Assembly (NCBI RefSeq): GCF_947179165.1
Contig: NC_077242.1
Coordinates: 43,269,097-43,333,096, forward strand
Reading direction: 5' to 3'
DNA: 64,000 nucleotides
Source: Solanum dulcamara
Lineage: Eukaryota > Streptophyta > Magnoliopsida > Solanales > Solanaceae
The notes under the pieces: generated by a model
What the model was told of the DNA's origin: nothing
The model's input: the letters and a program-made list of their open reading frames with translations, nothing else
Databases searched by the model: none
Made by a program: the position numbers and the translations under genes
Shown: positions 20,690-32,930 of the stretch, one piece after another
Position numbering within the stretch: position 1 is the first letter of the stretch
Layout of the letters: each line of letters starts with the position of its first letter

Positions 20690-22140
20690 TCATTTCTTCC
20701 TCATCTTTCTAGGTCATCTCTTTTCTATTCTTATTTTGCCACAGTACTTTGACGAAGGCCACGTCCTTGGTGCGCAATCTTCTGACTTGGCGATCAAGTA
20801 TGGCTATAGGGTGTTCCTTATAAGATAGTTCCACTTTCACATGGAGATCATCCATGGGTAATACTTTAGAAGGATTACCAATATATTTATGAAGTATCGA
20901 CATATGAAAGACTGGTTGTACTGCTTCAAAATCTGATGGTAGGTCCAATTCATAGGCAACTATGCCTATTCTATGGATGATCTAATACGGACCAATGTAT
21001 CTGGGGATAAGTTTCCCATTCTTGCCGAATCTCATTATCCCCTTCATGGGTGATACCTTTAAGAACACCCAACCATTCACCTAACACTCCAAAGGTCGAC
21101 GTCGATTATCTACATATAATTTCTGTCCACTCTAGGCTATTAATAACCTCCCCAGAATGAGCTTTACTTTATCCACAATTTTCTCAACCATGTTTGGGCC
21201 TATTAGTCATGTTTCACCAATATCAAACCAAACAATAGATGACCTATACTTCCTGTCATACAAAGCCTTATATGGTGCCATCTGAATACTAGAATAATAG
21301 TTATTATTATAGGTAAACTCGATAAGTAGTAAATGATCATCCCAACTTCCTCTAAAGTCAATGATACATGCCCACAACATATCCTCTAACTTCTAAATAG
21401 TACATTAAGCCTGCCTATCACTCTGAGGGTGAAATATTGTGTTAAGATTTACTTTTCCCCCCAATCCTTCTTGGAATGATCTCCAAAAGTTAGCGCTAAA
21501 CTGAGCTTCTCTGTCCGATATAATAGATGTGGGGACCCCATGATATCTTACCATTTCCTTATTATATAACCTGACATAGTCCTCAGCTGAATATATGGTC
21601 CTAACTGGAGGAAATGGGTTGTAATGAAGTTCATATTAATTTCTTCCATTCCATCTCCTGTAGTAGTCCACCAAGCTTTTGATGCTTCATCATGACCTAT
21701 TGGCAATACGGGCAGTGGGCTACAAACTTTGTTATATCCTTCTTTATGCCATCCCACCAACATAAACATCTGAGGTCATGATACATCTTAGTTGAGCCTG
21801 GATAAACAGAATATCGGGCATAGTATGCCTCTCTAATCACCTGTTGCTATAGCCCTGCAATCTTAGGTACACATGTTCTACCTCTATATCTTAGCACTCC
21901 ATCAGGTGCGATCTAGAATGAAGTCTTTTCCATTGGAAGAGCTGCATTCCTATTCTGTTCCAAAATAGTGTCTTCGTACTAGCATTGCTTTATCTCTTCT
22001 ATGATAGAGGAGTCAACAACTCCTTTAATAGAAACTCCACCTTACCCGAATCAGCCAAACGGACTCCAAGGTTAGCTAACTCACACGTATTGTGGACTAT
22101 CTCTTTATATTCTGGTTGTACATCTACCAAGCTACCCATT
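20690..22140 (-). pseudogene. Decayed integrase of E3, zinc finger to chromodomain-like tail
   Basis: Minus-strand order: the HHCC zinc finger keeps HCPYC (21703-21717); the core begins near 21640 but the first catalytic Asp is not visible; the second Asp is present in IISDREAQFSANFWRSFQ (Asp codon 21513-21515); the third position reads FHPQSDRQA followed by a stop (21405-21407) where Glu is expected. The C-terminal part at 20709-20948 reads FEAVQPVFHMSILHKYIGN, ELSYKEHPIAILDRQVRRLR, then VKVLWQNKN, the chromodomain-type tail of Tekay elements. Integrase would join cDNA to host DNA, and this tail may steer it to heterochromatin. It is non-functional here. Confidence 0.9.
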
Positions 22141-22560
22141 GATTTACGGCTGAGTGCATCGGCTACAACATTTTATTTCCCTGGGTGGCAAAGAATATCA
22201 ACATCATAATCCTTCAACAACTCTAGCCACCTTCATTGCCGTAAATTCAGCTCCTTCTACTTAAATATGTATTGGAGACTTTTATGATCGGTATAGATAT
22301 TAATGTGTATGCCATATATATAGTTCCTCCATATTTTCAAAGCATGAATTACTACTGCTAACTCCAAATGGTGAGTAGGATAATTCCTTTCGTGCTTTCT
22401 GAGTTGTCAGGAGGCATAGGCTATGAAGAATCACAATAAATAACATAGCTATCTGGTCCTTCCAGAAGAGTTAGAATTGGAGTCATAATCAACTTATCTT
22501 TCAGCAACCAAAAGCTTGGCTCACAAGCAACGGTCCCCTAGAACTTAGCCGCCTTGTGAG
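22141..22560 (-). pseudogene. Decayed RNase H domain of E3
   Basis: The plus text at 22130-22200 ('gatttacggctgagtgcatc') mirrors 12640-12700 of E2 and reads on minus as the 'NVVADALSRKSMG'-like domain end. The region to 22560 keeps the order of E2 but has lost about 60 bp near 22425 ('gctatgaagaatcacaata' joins two parts separated in E2). Confidence 0.78.
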
Positions 22561-23240
22561 TTATACTTGTTAAAGGTATGGAAATTGAAGTAAAGTTCTC
22601 TACAAACCTCGTGTAATATCCTGCTAACCCTAGAAAACTATGTACTAGGTCTCAGCCAAGCCCTTACAGCTTCAATCTTCTGTGTATCTACTCAAACGCC
22701 ATCCATTCTAATAACATTCCCCAAGAATGCTATCAAAGTCAAATAGAATTCATATTTAGAGAACTTACTATACAACTTCTGGTCCTAAAGCACCCCAAGT
22801 ACCATCCGCAAATGATCCGTAGTTCCTTTTCTAATCGTGAATATACTAGAATATCATCAATAAATATAATCACGAATAAGTCTAGAAATGGCTTGAACAC
22901 TCGGTTCATTTGATCCATAAACACCGCTGGAGAATTAGTCAGCCCAAAAGACATTTCTTTAAACTCATAGTGCCCGTATCAGGTTCTCCCCAAGGCGATG
23001 TGTTGGGCCTAATGAAACCCTTTTATAACAAGTCTCTCAGTTACTCCTTCAGCTTTGTGGGTGCTATTCTATAGGGAGGAATAGATATGGGTTGAGTATC
23101 TGGTAAGAAATCTACAGTGAACTCTATCTTCCCTTCAGAGAGAAGACCTAGGAGTTCATCTAGGAATACATCTGGATATTCATTGACTAGTGGCACTAAC
23201 TGAAGAGTCGATACCTCTACTTCCAGGTTATGCACCCAAA
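22561..23240 (-). pseudogene. Decayed, partly deleted reverse transcriptase of E3
   Basis: The frame at 22739-22954 reads [20 protein letters not shown] and [17 protein letters not shown], holding the F-x-D-D catalytic motif. The upstream frame 23041-23235 reads [15 protein letters not shown] and ends in the 'PPYRIAPTKLKE' block. Compared with E2 about 600 bp between these blocks (most of fingers and palm) has been lost at about 22980-22985, so the enzyme core is deleted as well as mutated. Confidence 0.88.
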
Positions 23241-24260
23241 CCAGATGATAAATATAACCCTTCTACCTACCCTTCTTTCCTTGAGGTATGGAATGAATTG
23301 ACATTCAAATTGTTCCTGGGTCACAAGCGAATATTTAACGCATAAACTACTTGTGGTACATGTTGTACTTTTCAAGTAAAGGTAAAGCTTAATTATTGTC
23401 CATTGTCGCTCTTTCATTTGAGCTTCTTCTAAGACAAATTGTGACTAGAAAATATTTTGGTTTCTTTAAAGAAATCCTAAGTTCTGCAGCTCGTATATGC
23501 TTTTTTTGTGGAATAGAGTTTCCTGAATAAGAATGATGCCTCTTACAGATGACATGGAGGGTATCTCTTAATATTTGATCCAATCATCTAAAATTTATCT
23601 TATCCATATCAACCTCATACTGACTATTATTACTAATTAAATAGTTAACTTTATTTCTCGAAATCAAACTTGAAACTTGGCAAAATCTCATTGTTACTGT
23701 TGACCCGAACCTTTAAGGCATATTATGAACTACATATCATTGTCTTTTTTATTCCAAGAACATTTTTCATAGTTTCCTCTGTATTTCTTACCATCTCAAA
23801 ACTTACACGCAAGAAATACCAACAATGCCTCACAGGACTAACACACATATATGATATCGTATTGTAGCCACACAGGGCTTCTTATATCAATCACAAGACG
23901 AAAATGACAAACTTGCCTCATATATCCAACACCAACTGTCCTTATAACTCTTTCTGATTCACTTTTTCTTTTAATTTTTAACTACCAATTTCAAACATAC
24001 TTGTAGCATTCATACTATGTTTGTTTTGTATATACAAATTCTCATTATGCTCCCTTGCTATCCAATTTTCCTTTTTAGGTGCAACTATTTTTCATCCTAG
24101 CCTACAAAATTCCCATGGGTGGGAATGCCTTGGTCATTATTACTCGTAACTACCTAGTTATTGGCTCCATTAATTTCCCTTACCACTATTAGGTAACAAT
24201 CTATGGTAAATGTACGTACATAGGAAATTTTGATGAAGTCTCTTATACCTGTAGGAAATT
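23241..24260 (-). mobile_element. NC sequence of E3
   Basis: Text such as 'tttcctctgtatttctta' (23780) and 'gtagccacacagggctt' (23862) matches E8 (31340-31480), E5 (55560-55680) and E6 (60370-60480). In E3 it sits just upstream of RT, where protease is expected. The short ORFs at 23217-23583 cross the junction and have no recognised domain. Confidence 0.65.
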
Positions 24261-24263
24261 TTC

Positions 24264-24641
24264 CTAGATCATCCGATTTGGTGATCTAGGAAATAAAGTG
24301 TGCTCCCCGTCATTATCTGTCCACCACCTACTCTTCTGCCCTTCATCATCTTCTTCTTTTGAATCCAGGGAACATAGATAACCAGGTAACTCCTGGTTTA
24401 CCAATGACCAGGACAGGGGGCTAGAATATTCTATAACACTTACCGGGGTAGCCGATCTGACATAGTGTTCAGCTATAAGAGCAAGTAGTATGGCTTCTGA
24501 GACCACTTCTCTAGATATCAAACACTCTGGGAGAATTATCATTGGGTCCTTTGAAGGATCGATGTCGATAGAATAACTGGGGATCCTCCTACTCGATCTT
24601 GGAGCTTGAGGTCCCGAATTTACCCTAGGGGCCTTCTCCAC
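24264..24641 (-). CDS. 125-codon acidic ORF in the gag position of E3 (unknown)
   Basis: This is the longest open frame of E3 and one of the longest in the window without simple-repeat content. The N-terminal part is basic and Pro/Arg/Ser-rich (APRSSRRIPSYS), then comes an Asp/Pro block (IDIDPSKDPMIILPECL), a hydrophobic stretch (SEAILLALIAEHYV), and an acidic C-terminal half (DSKEEDDEGQK, then WWTDNDGEH). I see no zinc knuckle, protease or RT motif. It lies about 100 bp downstream of a decayed gag ATG (near 24737). Asp/Glu-Pro-rich N-terminal ORFs are known from some plant gypsy elements, so it may be a divergent gag N-terminus. It is open throughout, unlike its neighbours, which could be chance at this length. 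Confidence 0.35.
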   Translation of the reverse strand: MEKAPRVNSGPQAPRSSRRIPSYSIDIDPSKDPMIILPECLISREVVSEAILLALIAEHYVRSATPVSVIEYSSPLSWSLVNQELPGYLCSLDSKEEDDEGQKSRWWTDNDGEHTLFPRSPNRMI

Positions 24642-24910
24642 ACCCTCCTACTGTCTGAAGCTGGCCTCTTCATCTTTCACATAAATCTGCACCTACCTAC
24701 ATGAAAAGAGGTCAGAAACAATCTTTCCTTAGAGGCATCACTGTACACATAATAGTCCAATAAAGATGAATTATCATGGCAATATCGCTCTATCGGATAA
24801 TTTAAAGTAAAAAGGAAAGGTAGCATCCTAAATTTCCTGTAGCTCCCTTTTTATAGATGTGGTGTACAACACACCGATAGATAAGACTCTACTAGACACG
24901 ATTTGTAGAT
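24642..24910 (-). other. E3 leader with decayed gag start; PBS deleted
   Basis: 'ctttccttagaggcatcactgt' on plus gives a minus-strand start MPLRK preceded by an acceptor-like 'tgtacag'. Then come the shared leader ('agctccctttttataga', 24841-24857) and 'cacgatttgtagata'. At 24910 the sequence jumps into LTR ('atccaagatggacactc'), missing the PBS and the outer LTR bases. Confidence 0.75.
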
Positions 24911-25150
24911 AATCCAAGATGGACACTCATGTATACTCCAATTAACTATAAGTAAACCAAGCATTATTTATAACTTAAGGAAATATAATGTTCTCTCAAA
25001 CTGTCATATGTTCACCTATTAAGACAACCCTTCTCCTGAGGAGTCACAACTTATCAATAGGTAACACAATACATAAGCCAACGAGACTGTCATAGCATGT
25101 GAGGTCATCCCATTATATATATATACGCAAGCCAACAAGGCTGCCATCAC
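24911..25150 (-). repeat. E3 5' LTR remnant
   Basis: It corresponds to the part of the E2 LTR at 16035-16265 ('gtatactccaattaactata', 'cgcaagccaacaaggctgcc'). It is cut on the right by the TG of the plus-strand LTR at 25151. Confidence 0.75.
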
Positions 25151-27866
25151 TGTAATGCCCCATACTTTTGGTACAAGGGAACACCTATTTAGCTTCTCTA
25201 AAGCTATTATGTAATCTACATTATCTATAACATTACTAAATAACTCTAAGGAAGGGAGGATGTGATGCCCCATAATATGGAAGATTGGAAATAGGGTTAT
25301 AGGAATTTCAAAGGAGTTGGAGGCCAACTAATGAGTCGTAGGACTCGACTTACTTGCATAAGCTACCAACTTGGACGTCCTACATAACTAAGCTATTTGA
25401 GTACATGTCAAGCCTAAGTAGCAAGAAAGACATAGGCTCTTAAAGTGATAGGAGATTAAGAATTCGCGAAAAAGAAGCAAGTAGGTGACAAGTAGGTGAT
25501 GCACCTATATGGACAAAGTAGGTAACCCACATAGTTGGGGTGGACCCCATTCTTCAACGTGGTATCCAAGAATTGGGTGCATGGCATGAAGTGGCGCCCT
25601 AAGGGCTGGACATGTATCACCCCTAGGGGCTGCCATATTTTACTTTCCAAAGGAAGGTATATATGCCTAATATTATGAACAAACCCTCATTTTCAGCATC
25701 TTATACTTGGAAATTTTGAGAGTAAAACCTAGATTGAAAGAAAGAGGAGCTACAACCAAGCTCCTCCAAGGTAAGCCTCGAATTTTTGTTCTGTAAATTA
25801 ATTATCTAAGAGGATTCTTTGAGTAAGGAATGGTATTTAATAATGTAAATAACTTGTTTGGGGCAGAAAGGAAGGGTAACGATCAGTCCACTACGTTTAA
25901 GCTGCATTAGAGAGCTTCTGAGGCAAGTTTTGGCAAGGTAAGGTTCTCCCTTTCGAGTTTGAGTTAATCAAACTGTTATGGAGTATATTAATTGTGTTAC
26001 ATGAAGTTGGAATTTTTAAAAATTGCATAAGTAGGCTAGACATTGTGAACAAGTGAAATTAAAGTCGTTCTAGCCGAGTTAAAGTTGTTAAGGTTGTATA
26101 GTGTTGTTGCGATTGTGGCGTGGTATTTGGAGATGATTTAATGGAATGTTTCAGGGATGGAACATGGGTCAAAACATATTTGGGTTCTTCTGGTTGCAGC
26201 CACCTAACCCTCCGTTCTGCATGGTTAAAGATTTTATGAATTAATGATTGAAAACTTTATTTTGGAGTAGTAGTTTTGAGCGGGCTGTTCGGGACTTGTT
26301 TTGTGTAATGTTGAAGTGGTATAATTGTGTATTGGGTGCAGATTGTTTTTGTTGGTTGGGTGTACTAATTGAAGATGTAATTGGATATTCGGATAGGGGA
26401 AGTTATAAAGGAGATGCTTCCTGAATTCCGTTAACTTCTTAACTAACAAATAGACTGTCGAGAAAGACGAATGAGGAATTAATTCCTATGTGTTCTTGGT
26501 TGTGGAATTAGAAGCATGAAAGTGAAAGGTTATTAATCTTAGTATTACTTTTGTGTTAAATAGGTTAAAGAAGTAACGAAGCGAGCTTGGATGCAAGTAA
26601 TCCTTAACAGGTATGTGAAGCTACCCTTTCTTTTCTTTTGGCATATCTTATATGTAAGTATTATGTATGTGAAATTGGGAGCTATTCCATTCTTAAAGAT
26701 CTGAGTATGAGTTAAGATTCTTGTTCACTTCCTACTAATTAGAACTCCTGTAATAGTTGAGTTATTGCCTTATAAGTCTTCTATGTGAGGAAAAGTAGTA
26801 TACTTAGAGCCAATCTCTTCTTCTTGTTGGAATGCCTTAAGTATAAGTAGAATGAAATATGATAGGAATTTGGAGGTAATTCCCTTCATAATCTCCGAGT
26901 ATAACTCGTGACTCTTACTCATTTTTGAATAATAAGGGTCTTAAAGTAGTTAAACTACTACTCTCGAGTATCCTATACATTGACTAGTAGGTGGAGATAT
27001 AAGCTTCTTATCCTAAAGTCTCTACAAGGGTAAAAGTCTTTCATTGCATCAAATATATAGCATAACCTTTATACATGCCTCTAATGCCTGAGAGTTAACT
27101 TGATATGATTCCTACTAACCGTTAGAGTGTACATAAGATAATTACTACCCATATCTTCAAGTGATGGTTTACTTGATTACTTTTTTGAGCTTCGGATGAT
27201 AATTTAGTTGCATATAGTTACTCGCTGCTTTGCTCATGCATACTGTAATACATCTTTCACCGAGTCCTGGGATGGCTATGATATATGTACATAATATATT
27301 GATCAGGCCATCATACCTCGGCATCATTATGTGATATATAGATTAGTCTTTTGTTCTGCGACATTATTATACAATATGTATGTATACGAATTGGGTTGTC
27401 CTACCTCGGCATTATTGTATGTAGACGGATTGGGCCATTGTAACTCGGTATTATTATAAGAGATACGGATCAGGCCATCTTACCTCAGCATTATTATATG
27501 AGATACAAATTGGGTCATCGTACATCGGCATTATTATATGAGATATGGATCGGGATGTCGTTCCTCTTTATTATTATAAGATATGTGGATTGGGCCATCA
27601 TTTCTCGATGTGTACTTGCTCTATACATGAATTGGGTTTACGTTCCATAATGCTAATAGTACATGTGTGCCTATGATGATAGAATGATATATTTGTAACA
27701 TATGAGATGATGTCGTATACGATGATGTGATAGCACCGAGCCCTACGGTTGGCCGAGTACGGTATATAAGGATGATGTACATGCTCTTATTTCATAAGGT
27801 GCAGACATAGTAATTGTTAACTATTATACTTGTGTTCCTGCATCCCTATTTCAGCTTACGAGTACT
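25151..27866 (+). repeat. Plus-strand LTR, probably the 5' LTR of E9
   Basis: It starts TGTAATGCCCCATACTTTTGG and follows the standard LTR plan: AAGTAGGTG units (25480-25515), donor-like AAGGTAAGCC (25768-25777), AAGGTAAGGT (25935-25944), 'gttaaataggttaaagaag' (26560), a 40-bp minisatellite (27405-27620) and 'cctgcatccctatttcag' (27840-27855). The last ~500 bp, including hairpin and GTCGTGACA, are missing because the sequence switches to E8 internal DNA near 27866. It is the closest relative of the LTR at 35124-36640; the two are probably one pair. Confidence 0.82.
27405..27620. repeat. 40-bp minisatellite in the 25151 LTR
   Basis: The phrase ATTATTATA(T/A)G starts at 27450, 27490, 27530 and 27570, an exact 40-bp period, with weaker units before and after. 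Unit text: 'ggattgggccatcgtacctc' plus 'ggcattattatatgagata'. The same unit, reverse-complemented, is found at 32760-32930 and 51801-52046. Confidence 0.85.
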
Positions 27867-27949
27867 TCAAGATTTCTCTGTATTGGGTGTCCTCCATAGG
27901 CCTCTTATTAACCCATATGATAAGATTAAGAAGGTAGATTACCTGTAGG

Positions 27950-28720
27950 CATAGGAGATAGGTACGGATATTTTGTTTCCATTTCTTCTTCGGCTTCTCA
28001 GGTCGTTTCTTCTATATGCTCATTTTGTTACCATAGTTTGACGGAAGCCAAGTCCTTAGTTTGCAACCTTATAGTCTGCCGATCAAATGACGGTGATAGG
28101 TTGCTCCTTGTAGAATAATTTCCCTGTTATGTGGACCTCATCCACAAGGAACATTCTGGGAGGGTCACTTATATATTTACAGAGTATTAATCTGTGAAAA
28201 CTGAATGTAACATTTCAAATTGGATGGTAGGTTCAACTCGTAGGCAATTTTGCCTATTCTACGACTAATCTAATAAAGGGCCAAGTTTTTCTTTCCTGTC
28301 GAGTCCCATTACATCTTTCACTGATGATGCTTTCATGAGTACCCAATCCTCAACTTTGACCTCGAAAGTTCAACATTGATTATCTGAGTATGACTTTTGT
28401 CAATTCTGGACTATTAATAGGTTCTTCTAAATGAGCTTCACTCTATCAATAGTTTGTTGGCTCATGTCCGGATCCATTAGTGCACTTTCATCAACCTTAA
28501 ACCAACCAACGGGTGCTCTACCATACAAAGCTTTCTATGATGCCATTTAGATACTATTATATGCAACTTCAATAGGTGAAAGGTGATAACTTCAACTGCT
28601 TTTGAAGTTAATACTGTAGGCCCGCAACCTATGTTCTCGCGTTTACATAGTGTGCTCGGCCTATCTATTAGTCTGGGGGTGTAATATTGTATTATGTTCT
28701 TAATTCCCTTTAAAAGGTTT
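27950..28720 (-). pseudogene. Integrase C-terminal remnant of E8
   Basis: The minus strand shows decayed pieces in integrase order: near 28530-28500 RAFYGRAPVGWFKVDESALM; near 28370-28330 FEVKVEDWVLMKASSVKDVM, equivalent to the 'leFevgDxVxLK' block; near 28190-28080 LRKYISDPPRMFLVDEVHI and FYKEQPITVI, equivalent to ILHKYIGNPSKVLPMDD of E3. Only the C-terminal third is represented and stops are frequent. Confidence 0.75.
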
Positions 28721-31411
28721 TAACTGTCCTTCTACTCTACAACTTATAAACCAAATCCTTAGAGTTGTCTATCATACAATTTCTTTTATTCCAGCGTGTA
28801 ACTCTTTAGGCGTGTCCTAGTTCATTTTTTTCTCAAGTCTTGTTTCATGTTCTTTTACCACAGCTCGTATTGTAATATTTACCCAAACATGTGAGAGTGC
28901 TTACCACAGCCTGGAAGATGCCTTAGCATTTCTATACTGGTCTTTAGGTAAACCCATATCATTTTCTACTTCCTTCAACTGATGTCAGGGATTTACTATA
29001 GATTTTGTCCTTAGTACTGATTATACTTTAAGGGTTTTGCCTCAAACCATATCACACTTTTCTTTAATATATTCGAACTATGGTAGTCACCTTGCTATTA
29101 CTGACTTCTTATTATCTTTATCAAGTAATCACTTCATCTCACCCTTAGCATACCAATATTCGTAGGTTTCATAACTATTCTTGTACACTTCGCACAACGT
29201 GCATTCAATTCATATCACTGTCTGTCCTTCTCTTGACTTACTTTGCTTTAAGTAGGTTAGTGTACTATACAATCTATTTTGCTGCATGTACATCACAATA
29301 TCAGTAGTTAGTAACTCTATCACCAACATCTTACCTTTAGTTAACTATAGTATGGCTATCCCTTATAATATCTTCAAGTTCTCATTATAATTTTCTCGTT
29401 GTATTCCTCTCTTTTGTATGCACCCATTCTATGATGTCATACCATTTGAGGTCTTTACCAATAGTTCCTAGCACTGTCTTAGATATCATGGTTTTTATCT
29501 GTCCGTTGCTGGCTTTTGAGATCTTACCGACTCGTTCTAGTATGGGATCTCACTTGGAATTTAAGTATTAATGTTAATATGTTGTAATGTCAGTTAATTT
29601 CATCTTACGCTGGTATTTCTCTTATCTACTTCCCCCTTTAGGGTATATTTATGTCATTGTCTGCTTACCTTCAAATTTCCAAATGCATATGAGTCTGTTC
29701 TAATGTATTTGGTATACCTATGCTTTTGGTTACCAATGTACGACACCTTAACACAATCATAAGGTGCTGATCTAGTCTACTTGTTGGTACTCGGTTCACG
29801 TAGCAATTTATTCGAAGCCACCTTCTATTTATCCCAATCAGTAGTCAGACAGTGTGTTTAGTTGTTTCAACTTCTCCGTTCTAGAGCACTTATTTTCTGA
29901 TGATACATGTCTCAAGCTTTGTCATAACACTATTTTTACCCCATTGAATACTACTTGTTTCTTTAGTAAATTTGCAATGAAACAGTTGTTTTGCAACCAT
30001 ACTTTCCTTAACTGTTAAGGATCTTACTATTTTCCCATGGTGGAGTCACATATATTCCTTACTTCTTTATGCCTCAAGAGCTTTCATCCATGTTGTGCAC
30101 CTGATGTTATCTTCTAATCTTACTTAAAACCATATTAACTTTGTTCTAATAGTGGCCTTGTCTTATCACCTTTTCATCGCACTATACCTTTAGTTCATAG
30201 CTGTCTATTTCCTTTCTTGTCCAATACGCATACTTAATTAATCACATCTATCTTGAGTACTTCCTTTAGTCATCCTTTCATTTCTCCTGTCTATGTCCAT
30301 TTGTTTTCTATACACAAGGAATTCCATGTTATTCCTATATCCTTTGGGAAACACTAGTTTTACATAACCTTCCTTTCTCGTATCATCTGTTTATGTTAAT
30401 TTGTTTTTAGCAAACCAGTCATCGCTGGCATACATCCTGTCCTGTTGCTCATCTCTACTTTTGCTACTACTTGACCTTTTATTTTGAACTTCCCCTATAA
30501 GTTTGTGTAAGTCTTTCTTATGCGTTCTCTATTTGCTCTTCTTTTTTCCATAAATACATCGTATCCTTCAGTTGCTTCCTTCCTGGACTTTACTTATCCT
30601 TATCACGATCCTCGTTATATTTACATGACACCCTATTCGCATCCATTCCTATAGTATAACACTTCTTAACCTTTTTCATAAGTCCTATTATGGGTTAATT
30701 ACACTAGGAGAGGTAAACGCTCCTAACCTTGGTCAACATCATCCCCTAGTATCACAAGACCTTCCAAAGTACTTTAGCATTTTATCACCAACACGAGACC
30801 TTGAATAGCCCAAAAAGTTATGTTTTCCATTCGCAAGTTATATCTCTAATTAGTGGGAAAAGAACTAGTAAAATGTTGCCATGGAGCATTCTCCAACCAC
30901 CGTCCAAATGGAACTAGAATCCAATAAGCCCTACAGTACTTTTTAGCACTTGACTCACATGATCTCCCTCTAGGTTCACTCTTAAGTCGTGAAAAAATTT
31001 TCAAGTTCACAACTAGGGGTTGAGGGCTTTGTACCTTTCCACGGAAGTGAAACGCAATTCCTGGACATCTTGTCCTTCAACATGAGCCTTTACCAAGGCA
31101 AAAATACGGTTGGAAAATATCTTGGTTCCTCAAATCAATTTTGAACTTTGCTGCTCATATAGGATTTGTCCGAAATAAAACTCCCCAAGTAGAAGTAGTG
31201 CCTCTCACTGAGAACCTGGAGGGTACATCTTTCATCTTTAGTTTAACATAATAAGTTCACCCTATTGGTATTAACTTCCAAGACGTATTACGAACTTCTA
31301 TCTCATTCTCTCCCTTTTTTGGTTATTGGGAAAATTTGGGCAGAGTTTCCTCTGTATTTCTGACTATCTCAAACCTGCACATAGAAAATGCCACACAATG
31401 CCTCATAAGGC

Positions 31412-31415
<4 letters not shown>

Positions 31416-31451
<36 letters not shown>
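31416..31451. repeat. (AT)18 microsatellite
   Basis: A pure AT dinucleotide run of 36 bp inside the NC sequence of E8. The ORF at 31336-31575 reads through it as an Ile/Tyr run and is not a gene. E5 (55634-55644) keeps only a short AT run at the same place. Confidence 0.95.
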
Positions 31452-31454
<3 letters not shown>

Positions 31455-31560
31455 TATCATATCACAGCCACACAGGGCTTTCAATATCATCTCATATCAT
31501 AGCCACACAGGTCTTTCAATATCATCTCATATCATAGCCACACTGGATTTCAATATTAAT
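31455..31560. repeat. 35-bp repeat, three units, in E8 NC
   Basis: 'agccacacag' starts at 31466, 31501 and 31536 (35-bp period) within 'tcatatcatagccacacagg' units ending 'tttcaatatcatc'. E5 has two units (55660-55715), E3 and E6 one each. Confidence 0.88.
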
Positions 31561-31956
31561 AATAGTATAAAATGATAGACTTAGCTAGTATGTCAAACTC
31601 GGACTGCATCTGTTAGATTCTCCATCTACTTTTCCTTTCAATTTTCAACTTTACATGTTAATCATATTTCAATACCTTACCTAGCACATATCTTTCGTGC
31701 CTTGGCTTACCTACGTGCTTTGTAACTTCTAATGTCGTCAGTCACTTTCTTCTATCGATGTTGTCCTTCTGCTGAAATAAGAGGTTAGTATAAGGAATTT
31801 CACTTCCTATTACTCGGCTTTATTGCACGATCTTTGATATGAAAGAAAAGTAACATCGTAAATGTCCTGTAGCCTCCTGCTTATAGATATGGCGCGCAAC
31901 ACACCGATAACCAAGACTCTACTAGACACGGTCTATAGATACTCTAAGGATGAATT

Positions 31957-31968
31957 GTTCTGATACCA
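31957..31968 (-). other. E8 primer binding site
   Basis: GTTCTGATACCA differs at one base from the exact complement GCTCTGATACCA and lies four bases from the LTR end at 31973. Confidence 0.9.
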
Positions 31969-32699
31969 CTTCTATCATGACCCAACACCGTAGGCCGTGA
32001 CCAGGTGCCCAAGCTGGACACCCACATATACAGCTGCAAACTGTAAGTAAGTTTGTCTCCCGAGGGACCATGACTTATCACTTAGGAAGCATAACACCTG
32101 AGCTGATAAGGCTATCATAGCATGTGGGGTCATCCTATTATATACATATATGCAATCTGACAAAGCTGCAATGGCAAAGGGAACGTCCAAAAACATAAAT
32201 CATATGGGCATAATGGAACACACATACATACACAACCTACACACTTGTCTATAGACCTCTAAGAGTGTTAACGACTATATATGGTGGGAAAGGACCCCCG
32301 TCATACATATGAATAAACAAATATATACATAGAAGGTTTGGTAGCAAAACTCGGCTCCAAATTATTGGAGCTTCTCCCAACTTGCTGAGTGGAATCCTAA
32401 GCTGGCAGACTCCCAAAACCTGTGTGTGTACCTACGGACATGAAATGCAGCCCCCCAGAAAGAGGGGTTCAGTACGACATATGTATTGAGTATGTAAAGT
32501 ATAAACATCATAAAAGGGCATAACTAATATAGGAATGCAGGAGACAAGCATAACATTCACAAAACTACAGTACCTGCATCTTATAAATTGAAGTTGTGTA
32601 TACCCCAATCAACCTTTTACCCAGCCCGCTAGGGGACTCGGTGTTAAAAATAAATCATCTAACATAATAGGCATATATATGCCATTAGCACTATGGAAC

Positions 32700-32930
32700 G
32701 TATAGCCCGATCCATGTATATAGCAAGTACATGCTGAGAAACGACGACCCGATCCACATATAGTATAATAATGCCGAGGAATGATGGCACGATCTGTGTC
32801 TCATATAATAATGTCGAGGTACGATAACTCAATCTGTATATTGTATAAGAATGTCAAGGTACGATGACCGATCCGTATACATACATCGTTCAATAATGCC
32901 GAGAAATGATGGCCCGATCCACATATCCCA
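32700..32930. repeat. 40-bp minisatellite in E8 LTR
   Basis: 'taataatg' or its variant starts at 32766, 32806 and 32846 (40-bp period), with degenerate units to about 32930. Same unit family as 27405-27620 and 51801-52046, at the same place in the LTR. Confidence 0.82.

Larger units (their letters stand above)
19205..25150 (-). mobile_element. E3: minus-strand Ty3/gypsy element with integrase, RNase H, RT and an acidic ORF
   Basis: Right to left: LTR remnant 24911-25150, leader 24642-24910, acidic ORF 24264-24641, NC sequence 23241-24260, RT 22561-23240, RNase H 22141-22560, integrase 20690-22140, polypurine tract 20561-20600, truncated 3' LTR 19205-20560. Gag and protease are missing and NC plus the acidic ORF stand in their place. 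The PBS and the LTR outer end are deleted at 24910. All pol domains carry stops. Confidence 0.82.
28721..31956 (-). mobile_element. NC internal sequence of E8 (longest copy) and leader
   Basis: About 3.2 kb without any recognised domain. Parts recur in E2 (30000-30720), E3 (31000-31560), E5 (29545-29720 and 31000-31900), E6 (31250-31950) and, in opposite orientation, E7 (43690-45640). A minus-strand segment near 31000-30930 gives partial peptide similarity between E8 and E7 (VNLEGDHV, LKSTV), which hints at an ancient coding sequence. No frame is open. It is AT-rich and pyrimidine-biased on plus. The leader near 31860-31956 is the common one. Confidence 0.6.
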
